NCBI GenBank assembly: GCA_002421865.1
Contig: DISE01000082.1
Coordinates: 1 to 10,215 of the forward strand
Length of the DNA: 10,215 bases
Source: Castellaniella sp. UBA6218
Lineage (GTDB): Bacteria; Pseudomonadota; Gammaproteobacteria; Burkholderiales; Burkholderiaceae_B
Direction of reading: 5' to 3'
This document shows positions 1-6,223 of this stretch, piece after piece; position 1 is the first letter of the stretch, and every line of letters begins with the position of its first letter. Position numbers and translations under genes: made by a program. Under the pieces are notes generated by a model. The model was not told the DNA's origin and did not search any database. It worked only from the letters and a program-made list of their open reading frames with translations.

Positions 1-172
1 TGGCGACGGAGACGCCGTCCTTGGTGACGGTGGGAGCGCCGAAGGAGCGGTCCAGCACCACGTTGCGGCCCTTGGGGCCCATGGTGGTCTTGACAGCGTT
101 GGCGAGGATGTTGACGCCGCGGACGATGCGGGCGCGGGCATCGTCACCGAAATAAACTTGCTTTGCAGCCAT
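1..172 (-). CDS. groEL: Chaperonin GroEL, N-terminal part (cut by window edge)
   Basis: This is the 60-kDa subunit of the GroEL/GroES cytoplasmic folding machine, which encloses non-native proteins and refolds them using ATP. Only the first 57 codons are present; the gene runs off the left edge. The start is MAAKQVYFGDDAR, followed by the apical family signature around residues 29-37 (KTTMGPKGR) and the nucleotide-binding stretch DRSFGAPTVTKDG (about residues 41-53). These are conserved features of the equatorial domain. The ATG at 172 is preceded by AAGGA (181-185) at an 8-nt distance. It lies 34 nt downstream of the groES stop on the same strand, so it is the second gene of the groESL operon and shares the CIRCE-controlled promoter upstream of groES. 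Nothing in the visible part is unusual. Confidence 0.97.
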   Translation of the reverse strand, partial: MAAKQVYFGDDARARIVRGVNILANAVKTTMGPKGRNVVLDRSFGAPTVTKDGVSVA

Positions 173-206
173 GTTGAAATTCCTTGGAGGTGAACGGTGA
201 GGTGGC

Positions 207-494
207 TTACTGGATCACGGCGAGGATTTCTTCCTCGCGGATGACGAGCACTTCCTCGCCATCGACCTTGACGGACTGGCCGGCGTACTTGCCGAACAGC
301 ACCTTGTCGCCGACCTTCAGGTCGACCGGGATCACTTTGCCGTCCTCGGTCTTCTTGCCGGGGCCGACGGCCAGGACTTCGCCCTGGTCGGGCTTTTCAG
401 CCGCGCTGTCAGGGATGACGATACCCGAGGCGGTGGTGCGCTCGTTGTCCAGACGCTTGACGATCACGCGATCGTGCAAAGGACGCAGTGCCAT
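207..494 (-). CDS. groES: Co-chaperonin GroES (Cpn10)
   Basis: The 95-residue product is the full normal length of the 10-kDa co-chaperonin, which forms the heptameric lid of the GroEL cavity in the cytoplasm. The start MALRPLHDRV is typical. The mobile loop that docks on GroEL is at about residues 17-32 and carries the hydrophobic IVI tripeptide (residues 25-27, in SGIVIPDSA). Further family signatures are GEVLAVGPGK (38-47), VGDKVLFGKY (61-70) and the C-terminal VLVIREEEILAVIQ (82-95). The ATG at 494 has AGGAG at 502-506, 7 nt upstream. It is the first gene of the groESL operon. The 5' leader begins with a perfect CIRCE element, so repression by HrcA is expected, with heat induction. No abnormalities are visible. 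Confidence 0.98.
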   Translation of the reverse strand: MALRPLHDRVIVKRLDNERTTASGIVIPDSAAEKPDQGEVLAVGPGKKTEDGKVIPVDLKVGDKVLFGKYAGQSVKVDGEEVLVIREEEILAVIQ

Positions 495-542
495 GGAGGA
501 ACTCCTGTACGTAGAAATTGAAGGTGCGGGGGCGAGGCGTTG

Positions 543-569
543 TTAGCACTCAGCCCCATCGAGTGCTAA
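543..569 (-). promoter_or_regulatory. CIRCE operator (HrcA binding site)
   Basis: TTAGCACTC (543-551), a 9-nt spacer, and GAGTGCTAA (561-569) match the CIRCE consensus at all 18 arm positions. In the CIRCE/HrcA system the repressor HrcA binds this dyad and is kept active by GroEL, so unfolded protein releases the operon. The site lies directly downstream of the -10 box of the groES promoter and shares one base with it, the position expected for blocking transcription initiation. hrcA itself is not in the window. Confidence 0.96.
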
Positions 570-597
570 TTATAAGGACGATTCTTTGGGTTTCAAG
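569..597 (-). promoter_or_regulatory. groESL promoter (vegetative type, possible heat-shock overlap)
   Basis: Read on the minus strand, TTGAAA (591-596) and TATAAT (569-574) are separated by 16 nt. This is close to the sigma-70 consensus: five of six bases in the -35 and all six in the -10. The -35 lies within CTTGAAA (591-597), which is also the -35 consensus of the heat-shock factor sigma-32 (RpoH). A C-rich sigma-32 -10 box (CCCCAT type) is not evident at the usual spacing, so I read it mainly as a sigma-70 promoter repressed through the adjoining CIRCE. Confidence 0.88.
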
Positions 598-826
598 AGG
601 CGGGTGGGTCTTGTTACAAGTCTGGTGTCGATGTCGATGTCGGATTTCACTCAAGTCTGAACTGTCCCTCAAAGCTAGAGTCAATGCTGGCGCGGCTTGC
701 AGGCCGATTCTGGGATGTAACGTGCTGACGTCAAATGCAGGGTTCCAGCCTGATAGTTGCGTTTTCCGATTGTCTGAGGGTTAAGCTGGTTCAAGGGCGC
801 TTATTGGCCGAAAGCAGCCGCTCACG

Positions 827-902
827 TTGAACAATCCGGAAAGTTCAGAACTAAGCGGCGGAACGTACGGAAAGTTCGGAACTGAACGACCAGATTGTTC
901 AA
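827..902. repeat. Inverted repeat framing two AGTTC-N-GAACT palindromes
   Basis: TTGAACAATC (827-836) and GATTGTTCAA (893-902) are perfect 10-bp inverted arms. Between them, a 16-bp direct repeat occurs twice, at 837-852 (CGGAAAGTTCAGAACT) and 868-883 (CGGAAAGTTCGGAACT), with one mismatch and a 31-bp start-to-start distance. The inner part of each copy is a perfect 5-1-5 palindrome, AGTTC-N-GAACT. The 31-bp period is close to three helical turns, so both palindromes would face the same side of the DNA. That suits a pair of operator sites for a dimeric repressor or a small recombination site. Which protein would bind is unknown. Confidence 0.65.
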
Positions 903-947
903 TACTCAATAGTGGGTTTCTCGTAACATGTTGATTTGCAAAGGGGG

Positions 948-1064
948 ATGATTCAGAGCTCAGTGGCGTTCGACAACTCGGGTCTGAACTCTGAAGAATG
1001 GCCACCCGATATCGTCTACGCTGCGGGCTTGCTGCAACAGTGTTTGGCACAAGCCGAGCGTTGA
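948..1064 (+). CDS. Doubtful 38-residue reading frame or gene remnant
   Basis: The frame starts at an ATG directly after a G-rich run (943-947, too close to be a good ribosome site) and ends at TGA 1062-1064. Its second half, SEEWPPDIVYAAGLLQQCLA (residues 15-34), has a protein-like composition with a short amphipathic helix and ends QAER. I do not recognise a family. It sits about 45 bp after the repeat structure at 827-902. It could be a small protein controlled from those repeats, the C-terminal remnant of a lost gene, or chance. The overlap of a 7-codon frame (928-951, ATG to TGA) with its start is probably coincidental. Confidence 0.2.
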   Translation: MIQSSVAFDNSGLNSEEWPPDIVYAAGLLQQCLAQAER

Positions 1065-1082
1065 GAAAAAAGATCGCCCTTA

Positions 1083-2030
1083 TTAGTGCATCGCTGCGGC
1101 CTCCACAAGCCGAGCGGGCTCCATCAGCGCGAATGCCGAGCGCATTTCGCGTGCTTCCTCGCCGGGGCTGCGGCCGAATAGGCGCTTGAACTCGCGGTTG
1201 AACTGCGAAGGGCTTTCGTAGCCCACGCGCACGGCCGCGCCGGCGGCGGTGACATGGTCGCGAATCATCATCAGGCGTGCCTGGTGCAGCCGCACAGACT
1301 TGATGTACTGAATCGGAGAGGTTGCTGCCACGGTCTTGAAATGCGCATGAAAGGCCGGCACGCTCAAACCTGCCTCGCGCGCCAGCGCGGCTACGTCCAA
1401 CGGCTGAGCGTATTCGCTGTGGATGCGCCGCAGCACCCGTGCGATGCGACCGAAATTGCCGTGGCTGGCCAGGGCTGCACGGATGGCGCCGCCTTGCTCG
1501 CCCAGAAGGACGCGGAAGCACAGTTCTCGCACGATGGCCGGGCCCAGCACCCGCGCTTCCAGTGGCGAGCGCAAGGCCAGCAGCAGACGTACCGTGGTAT
1601 CGGCCAGTGTGGCATCCAAGGGCGTTGAGACAATGCCAGCGGGCGCGGCAGGCATCGGGCTGGCCTGCTGATCGACTTCGATGACCAGGTCGGCCACGGC
1701 CGTCATGTCCAGCCGCACGGACACCGCCAGCAAAGGCTCCTCCGGGCTGGCGTCGGTTTCGGTCGAGAACGGCAGGGGCACCGACAGCACCAGATAGTGC
1801 AGGGGGTCGTAGCGGTAGATCCGGTCGGCCAGGTAGCCGCGCTTGTGGCCTTGGCAGACGATGACGATGCTCGGTTCGTACAGCACCGGCGTGCGGCCCA
1901 GCGGCCGATCGGCGCGCATCAGGCGCACGCCGTCGAGCAGCGTGCGGGTATGGCCTTCTTGCGGGGCCAGTTGCAGGATCAATTCGGCCATTTCCGCCTG
2001 CCGTGGCAGGTTGGATTGTGCATAGGACAT
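1083..2030 (-). CDS. AraC-family transcriptional regulator (AraC_N/YqhC-like architecture)
   Basis: A 315-residue cytoplasmic DNA-binding regulator. Residues about 20-180 match the N-terminal domain type found in YqhC-like regulators: a cupin-like effector or dimerisation region with RTPVLYEPSIVIVCQGHKRG (46-65) and the YRYDPLHYLVLSVPLPF stretch (72-88). Residues about 195-298 are the AraC/XylS DNA-binding domain: first helix-turn-helix at about 211-231 (LDVAALAREAGLSVPAFHAHF), second at about 262-283, ending in the family signature GYESPSQFNREFKRLFGRSP (270-289). The ATG at 2030 has no strong ribosome site. It is divergent from a short-chain dehydrogenase gene 192 bp away, an arrangement typical of a regulator controlling its neighbour; E. 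coli YqhC activates the aldehyde reductase gene yqhD and dkgA. The inducer cannot be read from the sequence; an aldehyde-type signal is inference. Confidence 0.92.
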   Translation of the reverse strand: MSYAQSNLPRQAEMAELILQLAPQEGHTRTLLDGVRLMRADRPLGRTPVLYEPSIVIVCQGHKRGYLADRIYRYDPLHYLVLSVPLPFSTETDASPEEPLLAVSVRLDMTAVADLVIEVDQQASPMPAAPAGIVSTPLDATLADTTVRLLLALRSPLEARVLGPAIVRELCFRVLLGEQGGAIRAALASHGNFGRIARVLRRIHSEYAQPLDVAALAREAGLSVPAFHAHFKTVAATSPIQYIKSVRLHQARLMMIRDHVTAAGAAVRVGYESPSQFNREFKRLFGRSPGEEAREMRSAFALMEPARLVEAAAMH

Positions 2031-2047
2031 GGCATTGCTGTCATAGG

Positions 2048-2118
2048 ATGATGAAATATTTTTGCATCATATAGCTTGTTTCTGGTGGGTAAAAAAATAG
2101 GATTAGGCAATGATGCAA
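2048..2118. promoter_or_regulatory. Candidate operator region of the AraC-type regulator
   Basis: Three related half-sites lie between the divergent genes: ATGATGAAA (2048-2056, plus), TTGCATCAT (2062-2070) and ATGATGCAA (2110-2118). The last two are exact inverted copies, and the first two form an imperfect 23-bp dyad at 2048-2070. AraC-family proteins bind repeated half-sites, so this is the natural target for the neighbouring regulator. The assignment is inference; no clear -35/-10 pair for either gene could be fixed. Confidence 0.5.
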
Positions 2119-2222
2119 GAGGTATCGACCTGGTCCGTCCAGGCCCTCGTCGCTACGATTTCAACTTGTTCGCAATGCATTGGCTTACCCCGGCGTCAGC
2201 CAAGAAAGCACAAGGAGAAATC

Positions 2223-2966
2223 ATGCAATCCAACGCATCGGGCACCGCCAAGGCCATCGTGCTCACCGGCGCCAGCAGCGGCATCGGCGAGGCAACGGCA
2301 CGTCATTTGGCGCGGCAGGGCCACCACCTGTACATAGGCGCGCGCCGCCTGGACAGGCTCACCGCCCTGCAGGACGAACTGCGCGCCGAAGGCTGCCACG
2401 TCGAAGTGATGCGGCTGGACGTCACGTGCCTCGAGGATCTGCAAGCCATCGTCGCCCAGGCACATGCCGCGCATGGCCGCGTCGACGTGCTCATCAACAA
2501 CGCCGGCATCATGCCGCTGTCGCCACTGGTGGCGCTCAAGGTCGACGAGTGGAACCGCACGCTGGACGTCAACGTGCGCGGTGTGCTGCACGGCATCGCG
2601 GCAGCGCTGCCGACCATGCAGGTGCAAGGCCATGGACACATCATCAATATCGCCTCTGTCGGCGCACACCAGGTGTGGCCGTCCTCTGCCGTGTATTGCG
2701 CGAGCAAGTTCGCGGTGCGCGCCATTTCCGATGGCCTGCGTCAGGAGACCGATGCCGTCCGGGTCACGCTGGTCAGCCCCGGCGTGGTCGAGTCCGAGCT
2801 GGCCGACCACATCACCGACGAGACGGCGTTTGCGGCCATGCGCGACTTCCGCCGCATCGCCTTGCCGCCGCAGGCGGTGGCGCAGGCCATCGCCTACGCG
2901 ATCGCGCAACCCGATGGCGTGGACGTGAGCGAAATCATCGTCCGCCCCACGGCCAGCCCGTATTGA
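2223..2966 (+). CDS. Short-chain dehydrogenase/reductase (classical SDR, NADP-type)
   Basis: A 247-residue single-domain Rossmann oxidoreductase of the classical SDR family (YdfG/COG4221-like), which interconverts an alcohol and a carbonyl using NAD(P). Cofactor motif TGASSGIG is at residues 15-22, with GARR at 39-42; the arginines after beta-2 favour NADPH. The structural NNAG motif is at 92-95, and the catalytic tetrad is N117, S145, Y158 and K162 (YCASK). The SPG turn is at 185-187. Length is normal. The ATG at 2223 is chosen because AAGGAG at 2212-2217 precedes it by 5 nt and the protein then begins just before the first Rossmann strand; an upstream in-frame ATG at 2076 would add 49 residues with no domain and would run through the candidate operator. 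It is divergent from the AraC-type regulator and probably controlled by it. The substrate is unknown. Confidence 0.93.
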   Translation: MQSNASGTAKAIVLTGASSGIGEATARHLARQGHHLYIGARRLDRLTALQDELRAEGCHVEVMRLDVTCLEDLQAIVAQAHAAHGRVDVLINNAGIMPLSPLVALKVDEWNRTLDVNVRGVLHGIAAALPTMQVQGHGHIINIASVGAHQVWPSSAVYCASKFAVRAISDGLRQETDAVRVTLVSPGVVESELADHITDETAFAAMRDFRRIALPPQAVAQAIAYAIAQPDGVDVSEIIVRPTASPY

Positions 2967-3051
2967 TCCCGAAATCTATCCATACCAAGTTTTTATGTCA
3001 CAAGCCAACATACCCTCATCGGTGCACGCGCCCGTCCGGTACTGTTGTTGG

Positions 3052-3882
3052 CTATTTCGACGCGACAACTTGCCCGAGAACAATCCGCCCTTCTTGTAGA
3101 TTTCTACCCTGGTTCTGAGCCATCAATTGAAAATCCGCCCCCATCAGGACGTGGAATCCTAGGGGAGGGAAACCCTCTTTGCGAATCTTGTCGGCCAAGG
3201 CAACAAACCAAGAGCGGGCGGCGTCAGTCGTGTCGGACCAGTCTGAAATAGTGAATCCAGCTTCTTCCAGCAGGGTCCGTAACTCGCTGGGCCGAACGAG
3301 GAAACTGCTTTCAGGAGTGCGCGCCCATGGAACGGGAAACAGCACCGGTCCCGAGGGGCCGGCCAGAACATCGTAAATGGCGAGCGTCCCGCCAGGCTTG
3401 AGAACCCGGTACATCTCCTTGTACAGCCGAGGTTTGTCCGGGATGTTCATGGCCACATGCTCTGTCCAGACAACATCAAATGACCCGTCGTCGAACGGCA
3501 AGTTCGTCGCATCACCCTGCCGGTAGTCAATGAGCTCGGAGAGGCCGACCTTGTCTGTGAGCAAGGTCGCGGCGCGGCAATATTCCTCGGTAAGGTCTAT
3601 GCCCGTGACGTGGCAGCCGAATTCTTTGGCAAGACATCTGGAAGTCCCGCCCACGCCACTTCCGACATCAAGAACGCGCATACGCGCATCAAGTCCGGCT
3701 GCACGGGCCAATTCCAGGGTGGCGACCCGGCCGCGGATGTGAAAGTGGTCGATGGGCGCCAAGTCCTCAGGCGTAAGGCGGTTCAGGTCTTTGCCCGCCT
3801 TTTCCAAGGCCCCCAATATCACGCTGCCAATATCCGGACGGGAATAGTGCGTCTGGATGACTTCGTTGACTGCATTCGACAT
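3052..3882 (-). CDS. Class I SAM-dependent methyltransferase
   Basis: A 276-residue cytoplasmic methyltransferase with the Methyltransf_11/UbiE-type Rossmann fold. Numbering from the ATG at 3882: SAM-binding motif I VLDVGSGVGG (70-79), acidic residue after strand 2 in GIDLTEEY (94-101), GDATNLPFDDGSFDVVW (123-139) and post-motif RVLKPGGTLAIYD (159-171). The N-terminal segment LAPIDHFHIRGR (41-52) resembles sarcosine/dimethylglycine N-methyltransferases and related natural-product methyltransferases, so a small amine or polar metabolite is a reasonable but unproven substrate. The ATG at 3882 has AGGGG 7 nt upstream; a GTG two codons earlier (3888) is possible but badly spaced. The gene is convergent with the dehydrogenase (85-bp gap, no clear terminator). 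An IS3-family remnant lies just upstream, so the gene may have been acquired or its original neighbours lost. Confidence 0.88.
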   Translation of the reverse strand: MSNAVNEVIQTHYSRPDIGSVILGALEKAGKDLNRLTPEDLAPIDHFHIRGRVATLELARAAGLDARMRVLDVGSGVGGTSRCLAKEFGCHVTGIDLTEEYCRAATLLTDKVGLSELIDYRQGDATNLPFDDGSFDVVWTEHVAMNIPDKPRLYKEMYRVLKPGGTLAIYDVLAGPSGPVLFPVPWARTPESSFLVRPSELRTLLEEAGFTISDWSDTTDAARSWFVALADKIRKEGFPPLGFHVLMGADFQLMAQNQGRNLQEGRIVLGQVVASK

Positions 3883-3937
3883 GACCACACCCCTGCGCGT
3901 GCATGCGTACGCTTCGTACCGATATTGTTCAGTCTAG

Positions 3938-4102
3938 CTATTTGCGTGTTAGATGCAAAGCGGAATCGGCCCGGATCTTCCAGGCGGTCCCGGTTTTCAA
4001 ACAGTGCGGATTCTCAAACCCTGCCGGTGAGAGATCACCGGCAGGGCTAAGACGCCGTTTCGGGTGGTAGAGCATCTCGATGTGGTCGAAGACATCAGCC
4101 AT
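3938..4102 (-). pseudogene. Remnant of an IS3-family transposase (OrfB C-terminus)
   Basis: Read on the minus strand, a 54-codon frame begins ADVFDHIEMLYHPKRRL and continues with DLSPAGFEN. This is the pattern of the extreme C-terminus of IS3-family OrfB integrase-type transposases (VFDYIEMFYNPKRRH followed by a LSPxxFE motif), after the last catalytic Glu of the DDE core. No DDE core is present: the copy starts about 45 bp from the stop codon of the hydrolase gene, with a stop (TGA 4101-4103) just before the recognisable part. A piece of the same protein may continue in another frame at about 4103-4135 (frameshift). The stretch at about 3962-3985, rich in CCGGGCC, could be a decayed right terminal repeat, but I cannot confirm it. 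It is a dead fragment and a sign of past insertion and deletion. Confidence 0.72.
4019..4046 (-). terminator. Strong hairpin, possible terminator for the hydrolase gene
   Basis: CCCTGCCGGTGA (4019-4030), a 4-nt loop and TCACCGGCAGGG (4035-4046) make a perfect 12-bp stem. Read on the minus strand it is followed by only TTT before GAG, so the T-tract is poor. It lies about 100 bp past the stop of the hydrolase gene and could end that transcript. It also lies within the transposase remnant, where it encodes the near-symmetric SPAGDLSPAG, so it may simply be inherited coding sequence. Confidence 0.45.
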
Positions 4103-4147
4103 TCAAAATCGCAGGGCGGCAAGCCCGTGAGCGTGCTGGATATGTCG

Positions 4148-6223
4148 TTACTGATACCGTCGCGGGATGTGGTCCGTCCATGTCCTTTCCCTGACCAGCT
4201 TGCCGTTTTGCCGCAGGGTCTTGGTGAAAGTGATGTGGAAATAGGTGTTGTCCGATTCGATCCGCGACAGGGTTGAAAGGTCTATTTCTGTGCCAGAGAT
4301 AGTGAACACGTTTCTGCGCTCGCCACGGAATCGGGCGTTGGCGGGCGCGGCGTCATTGACATCCCATCGATACAGTTCCGTTGATCGGTACGTGTTGTCG
4401 TACAGGGTCCAACTGGTGTCGTTGGTGGTGGTGAATGTCGAATCACCGGTTTGCTCATTGCGAACGCTCTCGAAAACAGGGCCCTTGCCTGGCGATTCTT
4501 TTCCAAAAGGGGCCTGATCGCTCGGTTCCGGCGGGGGCAGCACACAGGATGGGCTGGTTTCGCTTTGCGTGGGTACCACCGGCAGCTCAATCCATGTATC
4601 GGCACCTGAGAAAAGACGGGTGAAGCCAGGTGTCGGACTGGGCCAAATCATGGGGAACTGGGCATTCGAGACAGCCAGACGGATACGATGGCCGGGCTTG
4701 AAGCGCCATGTGGTGAAGTGAATCGACGTGGACAGTGCCGTCGGTTCGCCGGGTATCAGCGCTTCAGGTTCAAGCCGCGAATGACGTTGGGAAGGGTTGA
4801 GGATTGCGCCGCTGATCAGGGACACCCGGCCGTCCGGCGCCACATCCTCCAAACGCACGGTCCATTGGTAGAACGGGGCGTCTGCGGCTACGCGCAAGCG
4901 CACTTGCGGCATGCCCATGATTTCCAGGGCTTCGGTCAAAGGAGCCGAGTCGTAGACCAGACTGTGGGCGTCGTCGGCGGCCATGTCGCCTGTCTGTTCG
5001 CCCCACCATCCGCCGGCAGCCATCCCGGCGCCGGCTCGGTAGCGCAGGTTCTCGACACCGTCTTGCGGGGACGGTGTGCCAACGAGTTGCCGCGCCGTTT
5101 GTGGGTATAGGCGCCGGGTGGTGCCGCCCTCTACCGGCCATTGTTTGCTGCAACGCCAGTAGCCGGGGATGGTGGCCAGGTCTGTGGCCGGCGCGTGGCC
5201 GGTGCGCATGAATGCCATTCTTCGGCTGGATTCGTCCAGTATCCCGTTGTCGATGCCTTTGAGCCAGTAGTCCCACCAGCGGACGGCCTTTTCCCGCCAC
5301 TCGTAGTTGGGTCCGGGTACGCCGTACTCGGGCCATGCGTGATTCCAGGGCCCGATTTCCGCGATGGTCGGTGCCTTGGAAGTTTCGCTGACTTCCATGA
5401 CGAAATCACGGTAGCCGTCGAGCAGCCCGCCGATCAGGTAGGCCGGGACTTCCAGCGGGGTCTTGAATTTCAGCGATTCTTTGCGCCAGAAATCGCTGTC
5501 TTGCTGCTGGCGCAGCCAGGTGAATATCCAGGGTTCCCGGTCGAAGCGGTTTAGGAAATAGTCTTCGTCAATGCGGTACCCGGGGCTCTGCGGCATTGAG
5601 TTATCGGTATCGATTTGATGCGCATAGGAATCGATGTGCAAGGCGCCGTCAATATAGTGAACGTCGTTGTAAAACAGGTCTGTCGACCCGTGAGCTGCAA
5701 TAATGGCCTTGAGTGCGGGCGGCTTTCTGTGGGCCGTCATCAGGGAGTTGAAGGCGCTCCATGAAATGCCATACATGCCCACATTGCCATTCGACCAGCT
5801 TTTTTTGGCGAGCTGTGCAATGAGTTCTTCCGCGTCGGAAATCTCGGCTTCGGAATACTCGCTTACGGGGATATGGCCCCCGCTGCCTCCGGTGCCTCGC
5901 ACATCGACCCGGGCAACGACGTAGCCGCGTTTGGCGAAATAGGAACCGTACTCATAATCGCCCAGCGTGAAAAAGTCATCCTTGCGGTAAGGCACCATTT
6001 CCATGATCACGGGGAATTTTTCCCCAGGCGATTTGGCGACCGGGCGGTAGTAGGTCACCGCCAGATCCACGCCATCTTCCATTTTGAGCGTGCCGTGCTC
6101 CATGGAAAATTCGTAGTGTGCGGCCCGGCCTGACAGTGTGGGGTTGCCGTGGCAGCCCGATAAACCGAAAGTGAGGAAAAGGCAGATTGCCAGTTTTCCC
6201 AAGATGTTGTTATTCCACCGCAT
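4148..6223 (-). CDS. CocE/NonD-family hydrolase, predicted envelope lipoprotein
   Basis: A 691-residue serine hydrolase of the X-Pro dipeptidyl-peptidase (S15)/CocE type, which cleaves esters or acyl-amide bonds. A lipoprotein signal is visible: hydrophobic residues 8-22 and lipobox LSGC with Cys24. The alpha/beta-hydrolase domain (about 38-320) has PYRKDD (78-83, oxyanion Tyr79), RGTGGSGG (109-116), nucleophile elbow GISWS (Ser154), Asp269 in GLLDGYRDF and His295 in GPWNHAWPEYG, giving a complete putative triad. The C-terminal jelly-roll of the family (PF08530 type) spans about 425-550. Residues about 551-691 are an extra region not needed for the CocE fold (cocaine esterase is about 570 residues), with a Pro-rich linker and a possible beta domain. 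ATG 6223 has AAGGA 5 nt upstream. It lies 178 bp after a same-strand outer-membrane barrel gene and may be co-transcribed. The substrate is unknown. Confidence 0.9.
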   Translation of the reverse strand: MRWNNNILGKLAICLFLTFGLSGCHGNPTLSGRAAHYEFSMEHGTLKMEDGVDLAVTYYRPVAKSPGEKFPVIMEMVPYRKDDFFTLGDYEYGSYFAKRGYVVARVDVRGTGGSGGHIPVSEYSEAEISDAEELIAQLAKKSWSNGNVGMYGISWSAFNSLMTAHRKPPALKAIIAAHGSTDLFYNDVHYIDGALHIDSYAHQIDTDNSMPQSPGYRIDEDYFLNRFDREPWIFTWLRQQQDSDFWRKESLKFKTPLEVPAYLIGGLLDGYRDFVMEVSETSKAPTIAEIGPWNHAWPEYGVPGPNYEWREKAVRWWDYWLKGIDNGILDESSRRMAFMRTGHAPATDLATIPGYWRCSKQWPVEGGTTRRLYPQTARQLVGTPSPQDGVENLRYRAGAGMAAGGWWGEQTGDMAADDAHSLVYDSAPLTEALEIMGMPQVRLRVAADAPFYQWTVRLEDVAPDGRVSLISGAILNPSQRHSRLEPEALIPGEPTALSTSIHFTTWRFKPGHRIRLAVSNAQFPMIWPSPTPGFTRLFSGADTWIELPVVPTQSETSPSCVLPPPEPSDQAPFGKESPGKGPVFESVRNEQTGDSTFTTTNDTSWTLYDNTYRSTELYRWDVNDAAPANARFRGERRNVFTISGTEIDLSTLSRIESDNTYFHITFTKTLRQNGKLVRERTWTDHIPRRYQ

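Larger units (their letters stand above)
598..1082. other. Gene-poor intergenic stretch between groES and the araC-type gene
   Basis: No convincing protein gene lies here. The longer frames that cross it have no family motifs, and the largest on the minus strand is mostly an out-of-frame reading of the AraC-type gene. By eye it is lower in GC than the genes on either side. It contains the repeat structure at 827-902 and a doubtful short frame at 948-1064. A run of T on the minus strand at 1065-1070 follows the AraC-type gene, but no strong stem precedes it, so I do not call a terminator. Confidence 0.6.

Noticed and set aside
518..784. 88-codon plus-strand frame after groES
   Set aside because: It crosses the CIRCE operator and the groES promoter and shows no recognisable protein pattern.
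781..1521. Open frame of 246 codons on the minus strand
   Set aside because: Most of it overlaps the C-terminal half of the AraC-type gene in another frame; it is Arg/Pro/Ser-rich with no family motif.
2076..2222. N-terminal extension of the dehydrogenase from an upstream ATG
   Set aside because: The added 49 residues match no SDR feature, run through the candidate operator, and the ATG at 2223 has a good ribosome site.
2180..3118. Long Arg-rich plus-strand frame and the opposing frame at 2196-2909
   Set aside because: Both are shadows of the GC-rich dehydrogenase gene, which has all its catalytic motifs in its own frame.
4064..4276. 70-codon plus-strand frame beginning MVEHLDVVEDI
   Set aside because: This is the antisense reading of the IS3 transposase remnant and the end of the hydrolase gene; the remnant frame on the minus strand is the meaningful one.
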